Notes: generated from the letters alone by a model not told the origin. A stretch of DNA of 64,000 nt from Amycolatopsis sp. DSM 110486 (GCF_019468465.1 NZ_CP080519.1:6441001-6505000), one strand, 5' to 3'; counted from the stretch's first letter, positions 53,634-62,223 are shown. Translations and numbers: made by a program.

Positions 53634-54017
53634 TCAGGCCTGCTCCGGGGCGGCCTGCTCGGCCTGCTCTGCGGCGGCCTTCTTGACCTCGTCCATGTCG
53701 ACCTCGCGGGCCTGGCGGATGAGGTCCTCCAGCGCCGGCTCCGGCAGCGAGCCCGGCTGCGCGTAGATCAGCGTCTTGTCGCGGATCACGGCCAGCGTCG
53801 GGATCGACCGGATGTCGAACGCGGCGGCCAGCTGCTGCTCGGCCTCCGTGTCGACCTTGGCGAAGACGATGTCGGAGTGCTTCTCCGACGACTTGTCATA
53901 CACCGGCGCGAACTGGCGACACGGCCCGCACCAGCTCGCCCAGAAGTCGATCAGGACGAAGTCGTTGTCGGTCACGGTCTGGTCGAAGTTGGCGGTGGTC
54001 AGCTCAACGGTGCTCAT
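53634..54017 (-). CDS. trxA: Thioredoxin
   Basis: 127 residues. Redox motif in FWASWCGPCRQFAPVY and the cis-Pro region RSIPTLAVIRD. An alpha-helical Ala/Glu-rich extension of ~20 residues (EVKKAAAEQAEQAAPEQA) follows the standard fold. Reduces protein disulfides in the cytoplasm. ATG at 54017, divergent from the DUF2630 gene. Confidence 0.93.
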   Translation of the reverse strand: MSTVELTTANFDQTVTDNDFVLIDFWASWCGPCRQFAPVYDKSSEKHSDIVFAKVDTEAEQQLAAAFDIRSIPTLAVIRDKTLIYAQPGSLPEPALEDLIRQAREVDMDEVKKAAAEQAEQAAPEQA

Positions 54018-54105
54018 GATGGGGTCAACGGACGGCGCCGGGCGGGAATTCCCCGGCGGCGGGTAGCGTCATGGGCCGGTTAGTACGAGGTGAGGAGGAC
54101 CACCC

Positions 54106-54348
54106 ATGGCGAACGGCGAGATCCTGGGCCGCATCGACGAGCTCATCGCGGAAGAGCACCAGCTGCGGTCGCGTTCAGTCGGTACCGGGCTGTCCGGTGA
54201 CGACCAGACGAAGCTGACGAAGGTGGAGCAGGAGCTCGACCAGTGCTGGGACCTGTTGAGGCAGCGGCGCGCTCGGACGGAGTTCCACGAGAACCCGGAT
54301 GAGGCGTCGGTGCGGTCTGTGGGTGAGGTTGAGGGGTATCGGCAGTAG
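54106..54348 (+). CDS. DUF2630 family protein
   Basis: 80 residues, largely helical: ILGRIDELIAEEHQLRSRSV, LTKVEQELDQCWDLLRQRRA. Short actinobacterial family without known role. ATG with GAGGAGGA upstream. An inverted-repeat element starts about ten bases after its stop. Confidence 0.85.
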   Translation: MANGEILGRIDELIAEEHQLRSRSVGTGLSGDDQTKLTKVEQELDQCWDLLRQRRARTEFHENPDEASVRSVGEVEGYRQ

Positions 54349-54435
54349 GTTTTTGGGTGCCGGCTCGGCGCGCGGAGCGCACCATTGCCGGATATAAGGG
54401 TGTGTGGGTGGGCACCCCGATTATTAATTGTCACT

Positions 54436-54495
54436 ACGGTCTGGGTCGGTTTGTCAAGGCGGGAAAGAGTACCTTGACAAACCGACCCAGACCGT
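54436..54495. repeat. Perfect 24-bp hairpin inside the left arm
   Basis: Arms 54436-54459 (ACGGTCTGGGTCGGTTTGTC...) and 54472-54495 are exact reverse complements with loop CGGGAAAGAGTA. It interrupts the otherwise matching arms of the larger inverted repeat, so it may be a separate insertion. It could also serve as a terminator for DUF2630. Confidence 0.8.
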
Positions 54496-54545
54496 GTTGT
54501 GGAAAAGAATCGGGGGGCCGGCCGGGGGAAGGTTGCGGGGAGGGG

Positions 54546-55035
54546 ATAGGTGGGCTGGTGGGTTGCGCTGCCGGGTGGTGGTTGACTGGGGGCAAGAGCG
54601 GCGCAATTCGGGTGGTGTGGTTGCCTTTGAAATCGCGCGCAGTTATGCGGCCCCGGTTCGCTCAATTCTGAGTATTTTCGCCGCTTCCGGCTGGTGATGC
54701 GCCCTTCGGCTAGCCGGACGTCTAGCGCCGAAACGCTGAGTCCCAGTCCCAGCCCATACCCTGCGCCCCGCCTGCCGCCCGCCTGCACCGCACCTACCTC
54801 GGCGGCTTTTGCGACCTCTCAGTTCCCGGCCGCACATAGAACCCGCCACCCCCTCAATCCTGCGGGCTCTGGCCTCTACCCGCCTGCCTCGCGGCCGCGC
54901 GACTCACCCTCCACCCAAGCCCCCCTCGCTCTTGCCTCTACTCACCCTCAGCCCGGCGACGCAACTCACCGCCTACCTGACCTCCCCGCGTTCTTGCCTC
55001 TACCCAACCCCCACCCGGCAACGCAAACGAAGCTC
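54546..55035. other. Centre of the inverted-repeat element
   Basis: 490 bases with no gene that I can support. The right half of the plus strand is strikingly pyrimidine-rich (CTCTTGCCTCTACTCACCCTC and similar), a strand asymmetry not seen elsewhere in the window. Short phrases such as CTTGCCTCTAC recur (near 54931 and 54992). No ribosome site or codon bias. Confidence 0.5.
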
Positions 55036-55162
55036 TCCCAACCCCTCCCCGCAACCTTCCCCCGCCCGGCCCCCCGATCTCTACCGTAGTGACGATCAAA
55101 AATCGGGGTGCCCATCTCCGCCCCCGATATCCGGCAATGGTGCGCTCCGCGCCGAGCCGTCC

Positions 55163-55831
55163 CTACTTGGCTTTCCGAGAAACCATCTCCGCAATCCAGA
55201 CCGGCGCATACGGCGACGTACAATTCGCCGGCGTCGGATAATCCTTCAAAACCCCCAACCGCTCCCCAATCCCCACCGCGCGACCCCTCAAACCCGGATG
55301 CTCAATCCCAATCTCCGCAAGACAATGATTCATCGCCCACTGCAACCGCTCGGGCGAATCCTTCATCTCACCCTCAATAACATCCAGCAACCCACCAAGA
55401 TCCAGCCCATCAGGAGCCTTCGCCACAAGATCAGTAGTCAACGCCCACCCAGCACTGGCCACCACCGGATCCGAATCACCGAACCACGCAACCCGCAGCT
55501 CCTCAACATGAGGACACTTCTTCACGACATACCCCACCAGCCAGTCATGCACCTTCGGCGTCCGAGCCCCGCGCAGCATCGCGTCCAACTCAACAGGCTC
55601 AAACAACTTCGGCCGGCAAATCAGCACCGCCACCAGCCTCGCAGCACTGTCCCCAGTAGCCCAAAGCTCAACAGCAAGCTCATGCTGCGTCTTCAACCTC
55701 TTGGCCAGCGCACGCAACTTACCGAGATTCACCCCATGGTCATCACCATGTTTCTCGTTCACCGCACGAGATCTCGGGTCCTCGAGGGCGGCCAATTCGG
55801 CCAGCACCTCGGCCACAGTGCTGTCGGTCAC
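55163..55831 (-). CDS. AlkD-like DNA alkylation repair protein
   Basis: 222 residues of HEAT-like helical repeats, family start VNLGKLRALAKRLKTQHELA, then ELWATGDSAARLVAVLIC and GYVVKKCPHVEELRVAWFGD. AlkD-type glycosylases excise bulky alkylated bases; whether this branch is catalytic is unknown. GTG at 55831 with GGGGG upstream; a longer frame reaches 55885 but would overlap the upstream gene. Third codon positions are less GC-rich than in neighbours, and an inverted-repeat element abuts its stop. Confidence 0.75.
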   Translation of the reverse strand: MTDSTVAEVLAELAALEDPRSRAVNEKHGDDHGVNLGKLRALAKRLKTQHELAVELWATGDSAARLVAVLICRPKLFEPVELDAMLRGARTPKVHDWLVGYVVKKCPHVEELRVAWFGDSDPVVASAGWALTTDLVAKAPDGLDLGGLLDVIEGEMKDSPERLQWAMNHCLAEIGIEHPGLRGRAVGIGERLGVLKDYPTPANCTSPYAPVWIAEMVSRKAK

Positions 55832-55844
55832 GGTGAACCCCCTG

Positions 55845-57410
55845 TCAAGCCGGGCACAGAGTCCCGTCAGTCGGAACCTTCCCATCGATCAAAAACGCCT
55901 GAACAGCCGATGTCACACACGGCGACTGCCCGACCGCCCCATGCCCAGCGCCCTGCCACGAAATGGTCACCGCACTCGGCATCTGATCCGCAGCCCGCGT
56001 GGTCCCGATCTCCGGCGTCACCGGGTCAGCAGCCGTCGCAGCGACCAAAATCGGCGGTGCGCCAGGTGCCCCGGCAGCAGGCAACGGCTCCCGACGCACC
56101 GGCCACGCCCCACACCACGCGAGCTCCTGCGCAACAGCCGACCCGAACTGCGGATACTTGGCCCGCATGCCCTCGTCGACCTTGTTGATCTGATCAGCAG
56201 GCAGCCGGGTAGCCGCGTCGTTGCACCGAGTCGCCATCACGCCGCCGATCCGCGACGTACGCCCCTGCGCATCGACGATCACCGGGTCCGCGAACGACTC
56301 CAGCGCAGTCACGTCGCCGGACTTGGCCGCAGCCAGCGCATCGGCAAGCGCAGGCCACCGCGTGCGGTCAGCCAACCCGAGATACACGGCGTAAGTCGCG
56401 ATACCGGGAGTCACCGTGACCCCGTCCGGAGTCGTCTCCGGCGCCGCGCGCAAGCGGTCGGTCACGGCCTTCAACGCCGCCTTCGGATCCCCCATCGAAC
56501 ACCCACGAGCCGCGCAATCAGCCCCGAACGCATCCAACGTCGCCTGCGCACCCGCCGCGACAGCGTCCAGCACCGCAGCACGATCCTGTCCAGGATCCGG
56601 CAGGCCGTCCAGAACCATCCGCCCCACCTGCGCGGGATAGCGCACGGCGTACTCCGACAGCACCTTCGAGCCATCACCGCGCCCGAGGGCGTTGAGGTGC
56701 GGCACGCCGAGCTGGGTCCGCAGCACCTCGAGATCGCCCGCGGTGCGCCAGCTGTCCAGCGCCGTCTGGGCCGTGTCGAGGTCGATGGCGCACTGCTGGC
56801 CGGCGCGGCGAGACGCGTCGAGGACGTCCGAGAGGTCGCCCTGGGCCGGGTCGGCGCCGAGCAGCGCTTCGCGTGCTTCCGGGGGCACGCATTGCACGCC
56901 GCCCGAAAGGCCGGTGCCGCGGCGGTCCACGCCGATCAGCGAGAACTTCTGCAGGAACGCGGGTGGCAGCTGCGAGGCCAGGCGCGCGGCGAAGACGGAG
57001 CCGGGTTCGCCGCCGATGTCGTTCACGACCACGAGCGGGATCGGGCCGTCGCCGGCCTTGAGCACGAGGATGCGCGCGAGCAGGTGCTGTGTGTCGTCGG
57101 GCGCGTCGAGCGGGCTGGTCAGGCGCGCGCACGTGAAGTGCAGCGAGTCCGGCGCGGCGGGGGAGCCCATGCGCTGGCGGGTGTCGTCGTCGCAGTCGGT
57201 CCAGCGCAGGCTGGACCCCTGCGGTTGCGCGAGCGGCGGCAGCGGCACGGGCGCGGCGCTGGGGGCCGGCGGCTGCGTGGCCTGACCGTCGTTGTCCACC
57301 ACCGCCGGGCGCACCGACGGTCCCGTGGTGCAGCCCGCGACGGTCAACGCCGCCACCAGCACTGCCACCAGTGCACGCAGACGGGGGCGGCTGGTGGAAC
57401 GGCGGCGCAC
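55845..57410 (-). CDS. Lipoprotein alpha/beta-hydrolase (tripeptidyl-aminopeptidase-like)
   Basis: 521 residues. Lipoprotein signal with lipobox VAGC (ALVAVLVAALTVAGCTTG), so membrane-anchored outside. The alpha/beta-hydrolase fold shows IGVDRRGTGLSGGVQC. The nucleophile elbow reads ALGRGDGSK, where secreted TAP-like peptidases have G-x-S-x-G, so the Ser is not in its usual place and activity is doubtful. A C-terminal TAP-like domain has ILVAATAADPVTPE and WQGAGHGAVG. GTG at 57410 with AGGA upstream. Confidence 0.78.
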   Translation of the reverse strand: MRRRSTSRPRLRALVAVLVAALTVAGCTTGPSVRPAVVDNDGQATQPPAPSAAPVPLPPLAQPQGSSLRWTDCDDDTRQRMGSPAAPDSLHFTCARLTSPLDAPDDTQHLLARILVLKAGDGPIPLVVVNDIGGEPGSVFAARLASQLPPAFLQKFSLIGVDRRGTGLSGGVQCVPPEAREALLGADPAQGDLSDVLDASRRAGQQCAIDLDTAQTALDSWRTAGDLEVLRTQLGVPHLNALGRGDGSKVLSEYAVRYPAQVGRMVLDGLPDPGQDRAAVLDAVAAGAQATLDAFGADCAARGCSMGDPKAALKAVTDRLRAAPETTPDGVTVTPGIATYAVYLGLADRTRWPALADALAAAKSGDVTALESFADPVIVDAQGRTSRIGGVMATRCNDAATRLPADQINKVDEGMRAKYPQFGSAVAQELAWCGAWPVRREPLPAAGAPGAPPILVAATAADPVTPEIGTTRAADQMPSAVTISWQGAGHGAVGQSPCVTSAVQAFLIDGKVPTDGTLCPA

Positions 57411-57478
57411 GGGCTGGTCCTCACGTGGTATCGGTGGAGCTGTCCGACGAGCTTGGCACGCCGGGTGTGACGCGGAAG

Positions 57479-58558
57479 TTAGCGGGTCCGCACGACTTCG
57501 CCGCGGAACACCGCCGACAGGTCGTAGCGCGCCGGTTCGTCCAGCTGCGCGTAGCCGCACGACGCCGGTTCCCGGTCCGGGCGCCACCGCTTGAACTGCG
57601 CGGTGTGCCGGAACCGCGCGGGCTCGCCGCCCTCGGTGTGCTCGTAACCCACCTCGACCACGCGCTCCAGCTTCAGCGGTACCCACGCGTGCTCGGTCGA
57701 GCGCCAGCGCGTAATGCCGCCGGGGATCCGCTGGCCCTCGCGCACGGCGTCGCCCACCCACGGGTGCCCCTCGCCGTCGGTGATCAGCGGGGCCAGCTCC
57801 TCGGCCAGCTCACGGCGCCGCTTGACCGGGAACGAGCCGACCACGCCGACGTGGTGCAGCAGCCCGTCGGCGTCGTACAGCCCGAGCAGGAACGACCCGA
57901 CGGCCTCACCCGGCTCGCCGTCGACGTGCCAGCGCAGCCCGGCCAGCACGCAGTCCGCCGTGCGAGAGTGCTTGTACTTGAACAGCACGCGCTTGCCCGG
58001 CGAGTACGGCTCGTCGAGCGGCTTGCCGATCACGCCGTCGAGCCCCGCGCCCTCGAACAGCTCGAACCAGTGCCGCGCGGTGTCCGGGTCGGTCGTGGCC
58101 GGCGTGAGGTGCACGCCTTCACCCGCGATGCCCTCCAGCCGCGCACGCCGCGCCGACGTCGGTTCGTCCATGAACGACTCCGAGCCCAGCGCGAGCACGT
58201 CGAATGCCACGAACTCGGCGGGCGTCTCCTTCGCCAGCAGCTGCACGCGGGAGTCGGCCGGGTGGATGCGCTCGGTCAGCGCGTCGAAGTCGAGCTTGCC
58301 GCCGCGGCCCACGACCAGCTCGCCGTCGAGCACGACCTGCTCGGGCAGCGTCGCCAGCAGCCGCTCCACGACCTCCGGGAAGTAGCGGTTGAGCGGCTTT
58401 TCGGCGCGCGACTGCAGGGTGAGCTCGTCGCCGTCGCGGAAGACCAGGCAGCGGAACCCGTCCCACTTGGGCTCGAACAGCAGCCCGCCGGTGTCGGGGA
58501 TCGCCTTCGCCGGCTTGGCGAGCATGGGCTTGATCGGAGCCTGCACGGGGAGGGCCAT
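57479..58558 (-). CDS. ligC: ATP-dependent DNA ligase (LigC type)
   Basis: 359 residues. Nucleotidyl Lys in LLFEPKWDGFRCLVFRDG, motif III region VVLDGELVVG, motif IV LDGVIGKPLDEPYSPGKR and motif V KYKHSRTADCVLAG, followed by the OB domain. Length and start (MALPVQAPIKPMLAKP) match mycobacterial LigC. Backup end-joining or excision-repair ligase; could act with the stand-alone polymerase at 45025-46047. Its neighbour is the envelope-stress cluster, apparently by chance. Confidence 0.9.
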   Translation of the reverse strand: MALPVQAPIKPMLAKPAKAIPDTGGLLFEPKWDGFRCLVFRDGDELTLQSRAEKPLNRYFPEVVERLLATLPEQVVLDGELVVGRGGKLDFDALTERIHPADSRVQLLAKETPAEFVAFDVLALGSESFMDEPTSARRARLEGIAGEGVHLTPATTDPDTARHWFELFEGAGLDGVIGKPLDEPYSPGKRVLFKYKHSRTADCVLAGLRWHVDGEPGEAVGSFLLGLYDADGLLHHVGVVGSFPVKRRRELAEELAPLITDGEGHPWVGDAVREGQRIPGGITRWRSTEHAWVPLKLERVVEVGYEHTEGGEPARFRHTAQFKRWRPDREPASCGYAQLDEPARYDLSAVFRGEVVRTR

Positions 58559-58584
58559 GCGGGCATTCTGTGCGAAACGCGCGG

Positions 58585-59196
58585 TCAGCGCACGCGTGCC
58601 GGGCCCGTCGTGTCGAGTTCGAGCCGCACGGCCGTGGGCAGCGAGTCGAGCCCGAGCGCCTCGCGGGCGCGGGCGAGCACGTACGTGTCGAGGTCGGTCC
58701 AGATGCGCCGGACGTCGGTGCCTTCGCTCAGCCACAGCGTCACGCGCAGCGCCGGCTCGGCGGACGTGCCGACCGCGCGCGCCCTCGCCCGGGTGACGCC
58801 GGCGATGGTTTCGGCGTCGGTCTGCACCGCGCCGGCGAGCGCGCCGGCGGTCACGGTGAGCTCGGCGCCCGGCGTCTCGTCGAGCGCCAGGTCGGGACGG
58901 CGTTCGGGGCGCAGCGAGCGGAAGAACCACCACAGCCCCAGCACGAACAGCAGCACGCCGAGCACGACGGCGCCGATCCGCGCGGACAGCTGGTGCCCGG
59001 CCAGCCAGCTCACGGCCATCGGGTCGAGCAGCGGCCGCTGTGCGCGGAACTCGCCGAGCCAGCCCTGTCCGACCACGAGCGCGGCCGCGCCCGCGAGGAC
59101 CGCGACCAGTCCGAGCAGGAACGTCAGCGTGCGCTCGGCGCTGTGTGAACGGGCCAGCGCACGGGCCGATGTACGGCTTGCGGTGGAGCCTGTCAT
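58585..59196 (-). CDS. DUF6286 membrane protein of the Asp23 cluster
   Basis: 203 residues with two transmembrane helices (LTFLLGLVAVLAGAAALVVG and RIGAVVLGVLLFVLGLWWFF) and a C-terminal soluble domain similar to Asp23 (VTAGALAGAVQTDAETIAGV, RVTLWLSEGTDVRRI). ATG overlaps the upstream stop (ATGA). Last gene of the envelope-stress operon. Confidence 0.82.
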   Translation of the reverse strand: MTGSTASRTSARALARSHSAERTLTFLLGLVAVLAGAAALVVGQGWLGEFRAQRPLLDPMAVSWLAGHQLSARIGAVVLGVLLFVLGLWWFFRSLRPERRPDLALDETPGAELTVTAGALAGAVQTDAETIAGVTRARARAVGTSAEPALRVTLWLSEGTDVRRIWTDLDTYVLARAREALGLDSLPTAVRLELDTTGPARVR

Positions 59197-59729
59197 CGGC
59201 GGTCCTTCGGTGAGTCGACGACCACGGACACCTTCGGCCGGCGCTCGAGCGGGACGTCGTCCAGCACCGTCGCGACGGTCTCCAGCAGCCGCGGCCGCAG
59301 CTGTTCCTCGTTCTCCAGCCGGCTGGTCGCACGCACGCGCACCTTCCGGGCGCTCGCCGTCACGCTCGCGCCGGTGACATTGGCCTGCGCGCGCACGGCG
59401 AGCCCGACCAGGCGCGCGAGTGCCCGCGGCGACGTGCTCACGCAGATCCCGTCGGCCGGGTCGGCCATCCGCACGGCCTGGCTGCCCGCGGTGAGGGCGA
59501 ACAGCACGAACAGCAGCCCGGCCACGAGCACGACCACCGCCGTGACCCGCACGGACGTGCTGGTCCACGACAGCGCGGCGAGGTCTTCGCGCCAGCGTTC
59601 CCACGGCACGATCAGCGGTGCCCGGCCCGGCTGCCACCAGCGCCACCCGACCTCGATCGCCAGCAGGGCCCCGCCGACCGCGACTGCCAGACCGAGCACA
59701 GTGGACAGGAACCGCACGAGGAACCGCAT
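59193..59729 (-). CDS. AmaP-like alkaline-shock membrane anchor
   Basis: 178 residues with two N-terminal transmembrane segments (~5-25 and ~60-82) and a cytoplasmic domain (VRAQANVTGASVTASARKVR). AmaP anchors Asp23-family proteins to the membrane in Gram-positives. ATG shares a base with the preceding stop (TGATG). Confidence 0.82.
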   Translation of the reverse strand: MRFLVRFLSTVLGLAVAVGGALLAIEVGWRWWQPGRAPLIVPWERWREDLAALSWTSTSVRVTAVVVLVAGLLFVLFALTAGSQAVRMADPADGICVSTSPRALARLVGLAVRAQANVTGASVTASARKVRVRATSRLENEEQLRPRLLETVATVLDDVPLERRPKVSVVVDSPKDRR

Positions 59730-60118
59730 CAGCGCACCCGCGCCCGGACGTCGGGCAGCAGCGCGGAAACCGTCACGGCGATCGAGCGCACGTGGTACGC
59801 CGTGATCCGCTCGACCTCCTCGGTCACCTTCGCGCGCACGTCACCCGTCACGGTCCGGACCGGCGCCGGGTACCGCAACGCGAGCTCCAGCGCCAGGTCC
59901 ACGTCGTTGTCCTCGCCGTCGACCTTCGCGCTCGCGCCGGATCGGCCCCGGGTGAGGCCGGCGACGCGGCGTTCGGTCTGCACCGTGCCGGGCACGAGGT
60001 CCGCGGCGTGCTGCGCGACCTTGCGCACCACGGCGTGGGCGATGCTGAGGCTGCCGCGCTCCTCGGGTTCGGCCAGGTCGCCGCGCGGCAGGTCGACCGG
60101 GAGCGGCTGCCCGGTCAC
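59729..60118 (-). CDS. Asp23/Gls24-family protein, copy 2 of the operon
   Basis: 129 residues: SIAHAVVRKVAQHAADLVPG, DVDLALELALRYPAPV and VTEEVERITAYHVRSIAVTV are the Asp23 core. Envelope-stress protein thought to coat the inner membrane face. GTG overlaps the stop of the small gene before it (GTGA). Confidence 0.88.
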   Translation of the reverse strand: MTGQPLPVDLPRGDLAEPEERGSLSIAHAVVRKVAQHAADLVPGTVQTERRVAGLTRGRSGASAKVDGEDNDVDLALELALRYPAPVRTVTGDVRAKVTEEVERITAYHVRSIAVTVSALLPDVRARVR

Positions 60119-60291
60119 TTGTCGCGGCCCCGGCCGAAGAGGTCGCCGAGGTCGAGCTCACCGTCGACGACGCGGCCGATGACCAGCCCCACGACCCCCA
60201 CGGCGAACGTGACCAGGAAGGCGGTGAACCCCTGGGTTGCGGCGAGGCCGAGAATCAGCCCGGCGAGGATCCCGGTCTGCGTTGCGTTCAA
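60115..60291 (-). CDS. Small two-helix membrane protein of the Asp23 operon (DUF2273-like)
   Basis: 58 residues starting at TTG 60291 with a strong GGAGGAAACG site: NATQTGILAGLILGLAATQG then TAFLVTFAVGVVGLVIGRVV and a charged end DGELDLGDLFGRGRDK. The hydrophobic hairpin and the place between two Asp23 genes match the small membrane proteins of such operons. Too short for usual ORF cut-offs. Confidence 0.8.
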   Translation of the reverse strand: MNATQTGILAGLILGLAATQGFTAFLVTFAVGVVGLVIGRVVDGELDLGDLFGRGRDK

Positions 60292-60332
60292 CGTTTCCTC
60301 CTGGTGCTGGGTGGTCGGAGAGTCGCGCGGCG

Positions 60333-60785
60333 CTATTCCACGCGAGAGGACTCGGGTTCGTCGTCCTCGTCGGGCAGGTGGACGTCGTTGACCGCGATGT
60401 TCACCTCGATCACCTCGAGCGCGGTGATTTGTTCCACGGCCTCGATCACGTTGCGCCGCACGGCTCGTGACACCTCGACGATCCGCGCGCCGTACTCCAC
60501 GACCAGGTCGAGGTCGATCGCCGTCTGCTTCTCGCCCACCTCCACGGCGACGCCCGCGGTGGACGTCGTGCCGGAGCCGGGAATCCGCTCCTTCAGCGCG
60601 CCGAACGCGCGCGACACCCCGCCGCCCAGCGCGTGGACGCCGGCGATCTCGCGTGCCGCGAGCCCGGCGACCTTCTGCACCACCAGCGACGAGATCGTGG
60701 TCCGGCCGGCGGACCCCTCCTCGTTGAGCGGTGTGGTGATCGCGGTTCCCGGAACATCGGTCCGGCGGGGGCTCGGCTGCACCAT
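60333..60785 (-). CDS. Asp23/Gls24-family envelope stress protein, copy 1
   Basis: 150 residues: TTISSLVVQKVAGLAAREIA, GVHALGGG, GVAVEVGEKQTAIDLDLVVE, and VIEAVEQITALEVIEVNIAV are canonical. First gene of the five-gene cluster running to 58585. ATG at 60785 with GAGGAG upstream. Probably under the control of the ECF sigma gene located upstream. Confidence 0.92.
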   Translation of the reverse strand: MVQPSPRRTDVPGTAITTPLNEEGSAGRTTISSLVVQKVAGLAAREIAGVHALGGGVSRAFGALKERIPGSGTTSTAGVAVEVGEKQTAIDLDLVVEYGARIVEVSRAVRRNVIEAVEQITALEVIEVNIAVNDVHLPDEDDEPESSRVE

Positions 60786-60989
60786 GGAGTTCGCTCCTCG
60801 CTGTCGGTGGGGGACGGCGCCGCTGGTGTCGGCGCCGGAAGCTTGCCCACTCCTACGATGTCCGAACCGGGGAAAAGCTCACGGCGGGTCACTCGAACGG
60901 GTGAGTTCGGCCCGGTGAGCGGTCGGTTCGGGGCGAGGGAACGACCGTGGCCGCCAGGGGATGCGGCCTCGGAACAGCGATTCGGAGAT

Positions 60990-61779
60990 TCAGAGCTTGC
61001 GCGCCACGCCACCCGCGATGATCTGCTGCGCGATCGTCGGCTTCGTGTACCGCGGGCCGTCGGGCCACCACTCGGCCACGGGCACGATGTCGGCCTCGCC
61101 GACGGCGCTGGACGGGATGATCTCCAGCTCGTGGAACAGCTCGCGGATCTCGGTCTTGGTGCGCGCGGTGATGTCCCGCATGGAGCCCCGGCGGATGACC
61201 TCGAGGGTCGCCTGGAGCGTCGAGTCGTACTCGGAGCCGTCGTCCGGGTCGAGCACGTGGCTGATCACCACGAACGAGCCCGGCGGCAGGCGGTCGATGA
61301 ACTGCTTGGTCACCTCGGCCGGGCGGCCCCGGTCGCCCTTGTAGTGGTGCAGCGCGGCCACGAACAGCAGCGCGATCGGCTGCGACCAGTCGAGCGCGCC
61401 GAGCACCTCGGGGTTGTCGAGGATGCTTTCGGGCTCGAAGATGTCGGCCCGCACGAACTTCGTGTTGTTGTTCTCCTCCAGCAGCGCGCGCCCGTGGGCG
61501 GCCACGACCGGGTCGTAGTCGACGTAGACGACCTTCGCCTCGGGGTGGATCCGCTGCACCACTGGTGCACGTTCTCGGCGGTCGGCAGGCCCGAGCCGCA
61601 GTCGAGGAACTGGCGCACCTCGGTGTTGTTCGCGAGGAAGCGGCACACGCGGGTCAGGAAGTTGCGGTTCTCCCAGGCAACGTCGGGCACCTCGGGCATC
61701 GCGGCGATGATCCGCTCGGCCTCGTGGCGGAAAGTCGACCGCGCGGGGTTGCTCCGCTTGGCCGGTGAGCGCTGGTTGT
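60990..61779 (-). pseudogene. SAM-dependent methyltransferase (DUF574 type), truncated and frameshifted
   Basis: Two frames together give one protein. The first holds FLDCGSGLPTAENVHQ, the second resumes VQRIHPEAKVVYVDYDPVVA. One missing G in CACCAG(G)TGGTGC near 61561 joins them. The usual N-terminal region (a YDYxLGGKxN-type motif) is unrecognisable: only noise separates the previous stop (61780) from HEAERIIAAMPEVPDVAWEN. C-terminal half is intact to PTIAQQIIAGG. Either an old inactive gene or a locus with sequence errors; the missing start argues for the former. Confidence 0.75.
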
Positions 61780-62223
61780 TCAGCCGGGACGCACGTCGAC
61801 GACGTGGACGTTGACCCGCGGCGGCCGAGCTCGCAGCAGCCGGGTGAGCTCCGCGGTCAGGCAGTGCTGCAGCACGCGCGCGGCTTCGTCGGCGATCACG
61901 CCGAACCGGATCGTGGCCAGGATCTGCAGCTCGCCGTCGGCCAGGGCGACGGCGGAAACCGTGACGCCGTCGACGTCTTCGGCTTGATCGGTGGCCACGG
62001 TGCGGGCCAAGCGGACCAGCGCGGCTTCCGAAACGGTCAGCACGCCGTCGTCGCACGGCAGCTGGAGCGGCGGGCCCTGGCGGACGGCGGTCAGCGAGCG
62101 GAGCACGCGGCCGACCAGGCCGGGCGGCGTCGCGACGTGACGGCGGGCGGCGGCACGCACGAGGTCCCAGCGAGGATCCCGTTCGGGGTCCTCCGGGCCG
62201 CCGGCGCCCTCGTCCGTCATCAC
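61780..62223 (-). CDS. Asp23/Gls24-like protein next to the ECF sigma gene
   Basis: 147 residues. Ala/Arg-rich N-terminus, then LTVSEAALVRLARTVATDQA, DVDGVTVSAVALADGELQIL and ELTRLLRARPPRVNVHVVDV, an Asp23-like core. GTG 62223 or ATG 62220, both overlapping the sigma gene stop. Coupling to the sigma gene suggests a regulatory partner (it may sense or restrain the sigma factor). Confidence 0.72.
   Translation of the reverse strand: MMTDEGAGGPEDPERDPRWDLVRAAARRHVATPPGLVGRVLRSLTAVRQGPPLQLPCDDGVLTVSEAALVRLARTVATDQAEDVDGVTVSAVALADGELQILATIRFGVIADEAARVLQHCLTAELTRLLRARPPRVNVHVVDVRPG

Larger units (their letters stand above)
54359..55159. repeat. Long inverted-repeat element between convergent genes
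   Basis: The left end (54359-54422, beginning CCGGCTCGGCGCGC) is matched in reverse complement by the right end (about 55100-55159, ending GCGCCGAGCCG). Both arms continue inward: GTCACTACGGT and then the CGGGGGGCCGG / GGGGGAAGGTTGCGGGGAGGGG block (left to 54545, right from about 55036). The left arm alone holds an extra ~67 bases with a 24-bp hairpin. The centre (54546-55035) has no supported gene. This could be a miniature mobile element, a pair of inverted BIME-like repeats or a structured RNA. Confidence 0.7.

Noticed and set aside
54809..56188. 459-residue plus-strand open frame
   Set aside because: Runs antisense through the AlkD-like gene and the pyrimidine-rich core; composition reflects base skew, not a protein.
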